DNA of 64,000 nucleotides from Ancrocorticia sp052089425 (GTDB taxonomy: Bacteria; Actinomycetota; Actinomycetes; Actinomycetales; Actinomycetaceae): assembly GCF_052089425.1 (NCBI RefSeq), contig NZ_JBQCZW010000002.1:1-64000 (forward strand), in the 5' to 3' direction. The notes below the pieces were generated by a model. That model had not been told where the DNA came from, ran no database searches, and saw only the letters and a list, made by a program, of their open reading frames with translations. Position 1 is the stretch's first letter; each line of letters starts with the position of its first letter. A program made the translations under genes and the position numbers. Below, piece by piece: positions 60,897 through 64,000 of this stretch.

Positions 60897-62387
60897 CTAA
60901 ACGCTGGGCTTCTCCTTAATGAAATTCTCATAGGTTCTGCGCATCTTCCTTCCCACACGTTCGCGATACAGCGCGTAGGACGTGACTGGACTGCGTGGCA
61001 TCCTTTCTCGAAGGTCGTCAAGTGTGTGGGGGAGTGTGGCGCTATCTGGTTGAAACACGGTCCGAACCCCAGTAAACAAAGAGTTGTACACGGACATCGC
61101 CATTTCCGGGGCACGTTCGACACCTTCATCTATCGCGGTCTCAACGGCGTCAACAAGTTCGGGAGCTTTCCAATGTTCTGGCGCAAGAGCACGCTGAGAA
61201 TATCCAGCCGTCTCGTAGAAGTAGGGTACTTTGAAATTCCACGACAGGCCGATGCTTGGAATGCCGAATGCAAACGAGGTGATGCTTGCATGAAGCCGAT
61301 AGGCGATAATTCCGTCGCAGGCTTTTAGCTCGGAGATGAGGTCTTCCGGCCGATTGATCGGGCACTTGAAATGGTCGGGGGAGATGTTGTTCTTCCGCAC
61401 AAAATCATCTAGGAACACTTCGTCAGCATAGTGCCCGGTGGTCAATAATTTGTAGTCGTATCCCTTCTGGCTGAGTGACGCAATGACATCCGTCCAGAGC
61501 TTGTGCTGCTTCTTTGCAGTGAAGGGGATCTTGTTGTCCTTAAAGAGACCTCTACGGGCTACAAATAATCCAATGCGCTTCCTTGGCTGGGTTCTCTGCT
61601 CGCTCGTCAGGGGCTGTACAGGTTCTGCCCCTGAACTCGGTTGAGAGATCGGGGTTTGTACTCGTTCTTGACGCGGCGCGCTTCTCTCTCCCACAGCACG
61701 GGCCGCAGTATCTCCTCTTCGTTGTATTTTGCGTGTAACAGAGCCGTTCCCAGAAAGTATCGCGGCAACGGTCTTCCGTGCTTTGCGGGCAAGCTTTCGC
61801 GGGGTGCTGGCAGGCGGCCTTTTAACCGGAGGAGCCGGGGCCTTCCGAAACACGATATCTGCCAGTACTGCCGGGTCAGCCACTTGGGCGACAGGAATTG
61901 ATGTACCTTCAACGTACTTCTTGGCAGATTCGTAATCGTCTCGCGTTGTGATTTGCCGGACGCATGGGAGATTGAGCGCATCCTTAAGCTCTAGGCACTT
62001 CGGGTTTGAACCGTCGAAGGCTTCGATGCCGATGCTCGAGAAGAGCACGGGTACCTCGTATTCTTGCGCGAGTTCCAGCGTAGTAATCGTCTTGCGGTAG
62101 AAGTCTTGGTACCTGTAGTTGAACAGGGGTGCGCCGCCGAAAATGATGAGGTCGGCTTGAGAAACTGACTCCTCTGCTGATTCGAGGAGTGCCCTGTCTC
62201 CAGTACTCAGATACCTCTGGGTAATGATACCTGCAGCCCTGCTGCTAATGTTGTACTCTTCTTCGCCATAGCCAAGGTTCTTCATGACGGCATGAAGAAT
62301 ACTGATAACGGAAGCCTCAATGATTTGGTCCCCGACGTTATCTGAATCTCGGTTAGTCAATAGCAAAATTTGCTTCTGGTTCGACAT
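60897..62387 (-). CDS. Polysaccharide pyruvyl transferase family protein with internal insert
   Basis: A 496-residue protein of the CsaB-type pyruvyltransferase family, which adds ketal pyruvate to sugars of wall polymers. The N-terminal half has LLTNRDSDNVGDQIIE and ADLIIFGGAPLFNYRYQDF. The C-terminal half has RIGLFVARRGLF and DGIIAYRLHASITSFAFGIPSIGLSWNFKVPYF with the conserved RLH. Between them, residues of about 195-265 are basic and Pro/Arg-rich (LARKARKTVAAIL and so on), an insert absent from typical members of 330-400 residues. Pyruvylated polymers commonly anchor SLH proteins, so that is one possible purpose. Confidence 0.85.
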   Translation of the reverse strand: MSNQKQILLLTNRDSDNVGDQIIEASVISILHAVMKNLGYGEEEYNISSRAAGIITQRYLSTGDRALLESAEESVSQADLIIFGGAPLFNYRYQDFYRKTITTLELAQEYEVPVLFSSIGIEAFDGSNPKCLELKDALNLPCVRQITTRDDYESAKKYVEGTSIPVAQVADPAVLADIVFRKAPAPPVKRPPASTPRKLARKARKTVAAILSGNGSVTRKIQRRGDTAARAVGERSAPRQERVQTPISQPSSGAEPVQPLTSEQRTQPRKRIGLFVARRGLFKDNKIPFTAKKQHKLWTDVIASLSQKGYDYKLLTTGHYADEVFLDDFVRKNNISPDHFKCPINRPEDLISELKACDGIIAYRLHASITSFAFGIPSIGLSWNFKVPYFYETAGYSQRALAPEHWKAPELVDAVETAIDEGVERAPEMAMSVYNSLFTGVRTVFQPDSATLPHTLDDLRERMPRSPVTSYALYRERVGRKMRRTYENFIKEKPSV

Positions 62388-62565
62388 CCTGCCTCAATTC
62401 GTCTCAGTGCGTCCTGAACACGAAGTTAAGCCGGGCCCAATCATTCATTGCGAACCGCACGTAACCTCAGTGAGATTGTACTGGTGAAATCTGTGCGGAA
62501 GAACGATGACTCGAATGAATGGCGCGCTAGAAGCACGTACATACTGGCCGGCACTGGGAGGGTGC

Positions 62566-64000
62566 CTACTTCGCCAGAAACCTACCGATCCGGCGCCTAG
62601 CACGGACGAGCCCATTGGGTCTCGGTAGCGATATCACTGGAGGTTCATCATCCATGGTTGGATTCCAGAAGGACTCATTTGCCCGTTGACCCGAAGGAAC
62701 GGTGTTCGTACCTGGCTCAGTCTTTGCCAACGTAGGGCGTTCCCAAGCAACGTTCTCACGGACAACCCGCGCGGGAGCGCCGGCAGCAACCACATTGTTT
62801 GGGATGTCCTTCGTTACGATGCTTCGAAAACCAACGATCGAGCCGGAGCCGATCGTAACGCCACCTGATACGGCCGCGTGTTTGCCCAGCCACACGTGCT
62901 CGCCGATCGTAATGTCACGTGCAGGGTTTGTCCGCGATCCCGTGACCGTGTCGTAAATGGCATGATCTTCATCAGTCGCGATCTCCACATTTGATGCGAG
63001 CATGCAATCGTTGCCGATAATGACTGACGCTCCTCCAGAAGCCCGAACAAGTGCTTTGGTTTCAGCACCAACGTTTGCTCCGATCCTGATAGAGGATTTC
63101 TCTCTAATCACTAAGTCGAAACGCAGTCCCGTACGCTTTTTTGTGGTCTCGGCAATACTGACAAAGCCTTCGTTTCCAGTGAATATGGCCGATAGCGAGC
63201 CAATCATGACCGGATTCGCAATTCTGAGCACATTGTTCGAGCCCTGGAACTGGATGTCGATGTTAGTCGAGATGGGTGGCCCATCGTATTCGATACGGTT
63301 TCCCTTTTGATCCTTGTATCGTTTGAGTACCCGAACGTGAGTGCGACTTTTGGCTTGGTCAGGCCCGTCCCCCGATCCAAGACCCTTGCCACCGTCCCAC
63401 TGCGCAACCAATACCGCCGCAGCGATTCTGTTGACAGGGAGATGCGGGATGACCGCACCGTCTTCCAGCACAGCCTTTCGGGCCTCGAGTTCCTTCCCAT
63501 TCACGTCCGATGCCTCGACAGAGCCATCTTCGAGGTACCAGAACCATCGGTTGTCAATCCGGAACCGGAGTGTCCAACCGGTGAAGTTTCGGTCCTTCGC
63601 TTGGAAAAGACTCTTCGGTATCTGGAACGAGCCGTCGTTTTGGACGGTCGTACCTCTCCATGTGTACTCCAAGCGATTGCTATCTAGCTGTTTGCTGCGC
63701 GGCATATTCTCTGTCGTTTGTACGATGACCGATGGCGATTGTGCTGCGCCGCTATGGAACAGTATCGGATAAGTCAAGCCGTATCGGTAGAGGTTCGCCC
63801 GCTCGATATCTTGTTCGGATTCTTCCTGAGTCCTCCTTTCGGCTTCACTAAGCGCCGTGAGAATAAAGTTGGAGGACCGCTGGCGCCCTTGGTCTAATGC
63901 AGTACGCGCAGAGGTATAGTCAATGGCTGAAGCAAAATCGCGGACGTCGTCGTCCATGTCAAATTGTTGCTCTTCTAAGCCAAAGCTGCGAAGAAAGCTG
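62566..64000 (-). CDS. Two-domain beta-helix acyltransferase, truncated by the window edge
   Basis: The C-terminal 260 residues are a left-handed beta-helix acyltransferase nearly the same as the one at 60037 (shared TGLRF, GASV-I-GNDCMLAS, NPARDITIGEHVW, GSGSI-GFRSIVTKD, RVRRRIGRFLA-type tail). Before it lies an N-terminal region of some 200 residues with no recognised family (RRTQEESEQDIERANLYRYG, FTGWTLRFRIDNRWFWYLEDG). The frame is open past ATG 63957 to the window edge and still reads as protein (SFLRSFGLEEQQFD). I therefore treat the gene as partial, with its true start outside. The N-terminal half may recognise the acceptor polymer. Confidence 0.8.
   Translation of the reverse strand, partial: SFLRSFGLEEQQFDMDDDVRDFASAIDYTSARTALDQGRQRSSNFILTALSEAERRTQEESEQDIERANLYRYGLTYPILFHSGAAQSPSVIVQTTENMPRSKQLDSNRLEYTWRGTTVQNDGSFQIPKSLFQAKDRNFTGWTLRFRIDNRWFWYLEDGSVEASDVNGKELEARKAVLEDGAVIPHLPVNRIAAAVLVAQWDGGKGLGSGDGPDQAKSRTHVRVLKRYKDQKGNRIEYDGPPISTNIDIQFQGSNNVLRIANPVMIGSLSAIFTGNEGFVSIAETTKKRTGLRFDLVIREKSSIRIGANVGAETKALVRASGGASVIIGNDCMLASNVEIATDEDHAIYDTVTGSRTNPARDITIGEHVWLGKHAAVSGGVTIGSGSIVGFRSIVTKDIPNNVVAAGAPARVVRENVAWERPTLAKTEPGTNTVPSGQRANESFWNPTMDDEPPVISLPRPNGLVRARRRIGRFLAK

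Noticed and set aside
62566..63957. ATG 63957 as the true start of the last gene
   Set aside because: The frame continues upstream to the window edge with protein-like sequence and no visible start signal before this ATG, so a start outside the window is more likely.

Overview
The window reads as chromosome of a moderately GC-rich actinobacterium. The evidence is the gene content: a DUF222 protein, TypA next to a 7Fe ferredoxin and a DapC-type aminotransferase, a VanW-family protein, a FadD15-like acyl-CoA ligase, and many ATG starts placed 6-8 nt after a -10 box. Actinomycetaceae (Trueperella or Arcanobacterium relatives) is my best guess, unproven from sequence alone. There are two runs of exactly 100 N (6488-6587 and 44635-44734). 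Both sit inside genes and are scaffold placeholders. I saw no rRNA, tRNA, CRISPR array, insertion sequence or prophage.

Layout. 0.2-11 kb: small oxidoreductases, a DUF222 protein without its HNH end, a 1.2 kb non-coding block of 10-bp repeats, a MetE-like protein, peptide deformylase, an AcuI-like reductase, a Gfo/Idh oxidoreductase, an aldo-keto reductase, an FAH-family hydrolase and an MBL-fold hydrolase. 11-17 kb: a C26 amidotransferase, a sirtuin, a small RHH-like/Doc toxin-antitoxin pair flanked by gene remnants, a TetR regulator divergent from a polytopic membrane protein, and type II NADH dehydrogenase. 17-24 kb: an overlapping operon of iron alcohol dehydrogenase, ABC ATPase and membrane protein, then a beta-hydroxyacid dehydrogenase, an acetyltransferase, an amidotransferase homologue without its cysteine, and a patatin-like phospholipase. 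24-32 kb: two adenylate-forming ligases, an acetyltransferase, an M18 aminopeptidase and lipA/lipB. 32-39 kb: a complete peptide ABC importer. 39-50 kb: a membrane protein, repeat arrays, typA, a VanW-family protein, ferredoxin, dapC and citrate synthase. 50-64 kb: a wall-polymer cluster with four CDP-glycerol-type polymerases, a TagG/TagH-like exporter, an IspD/TarI-like cytidylyltransferase paired with an extended SDR, a polysaccharide pyruvyltransferase and two paralogous acyltransferases. Together these could make, decorate and export a phosphodiester-linked glycopolymer.

The least conventional feature is repeat biology. A CGACGACGACG element recurs at gene ends and in frame inside genes. 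Phased 10-bp arrays, 102-bp and 244-bp tandem repeats fill intergenic space. Short 18-24 bp tandem repeats have expanded in frame inside enzymes that normally lack them. The toxin-antitoxin pair sits between decayed copies of the 3' ends of the two convergent genes lying just downstream.
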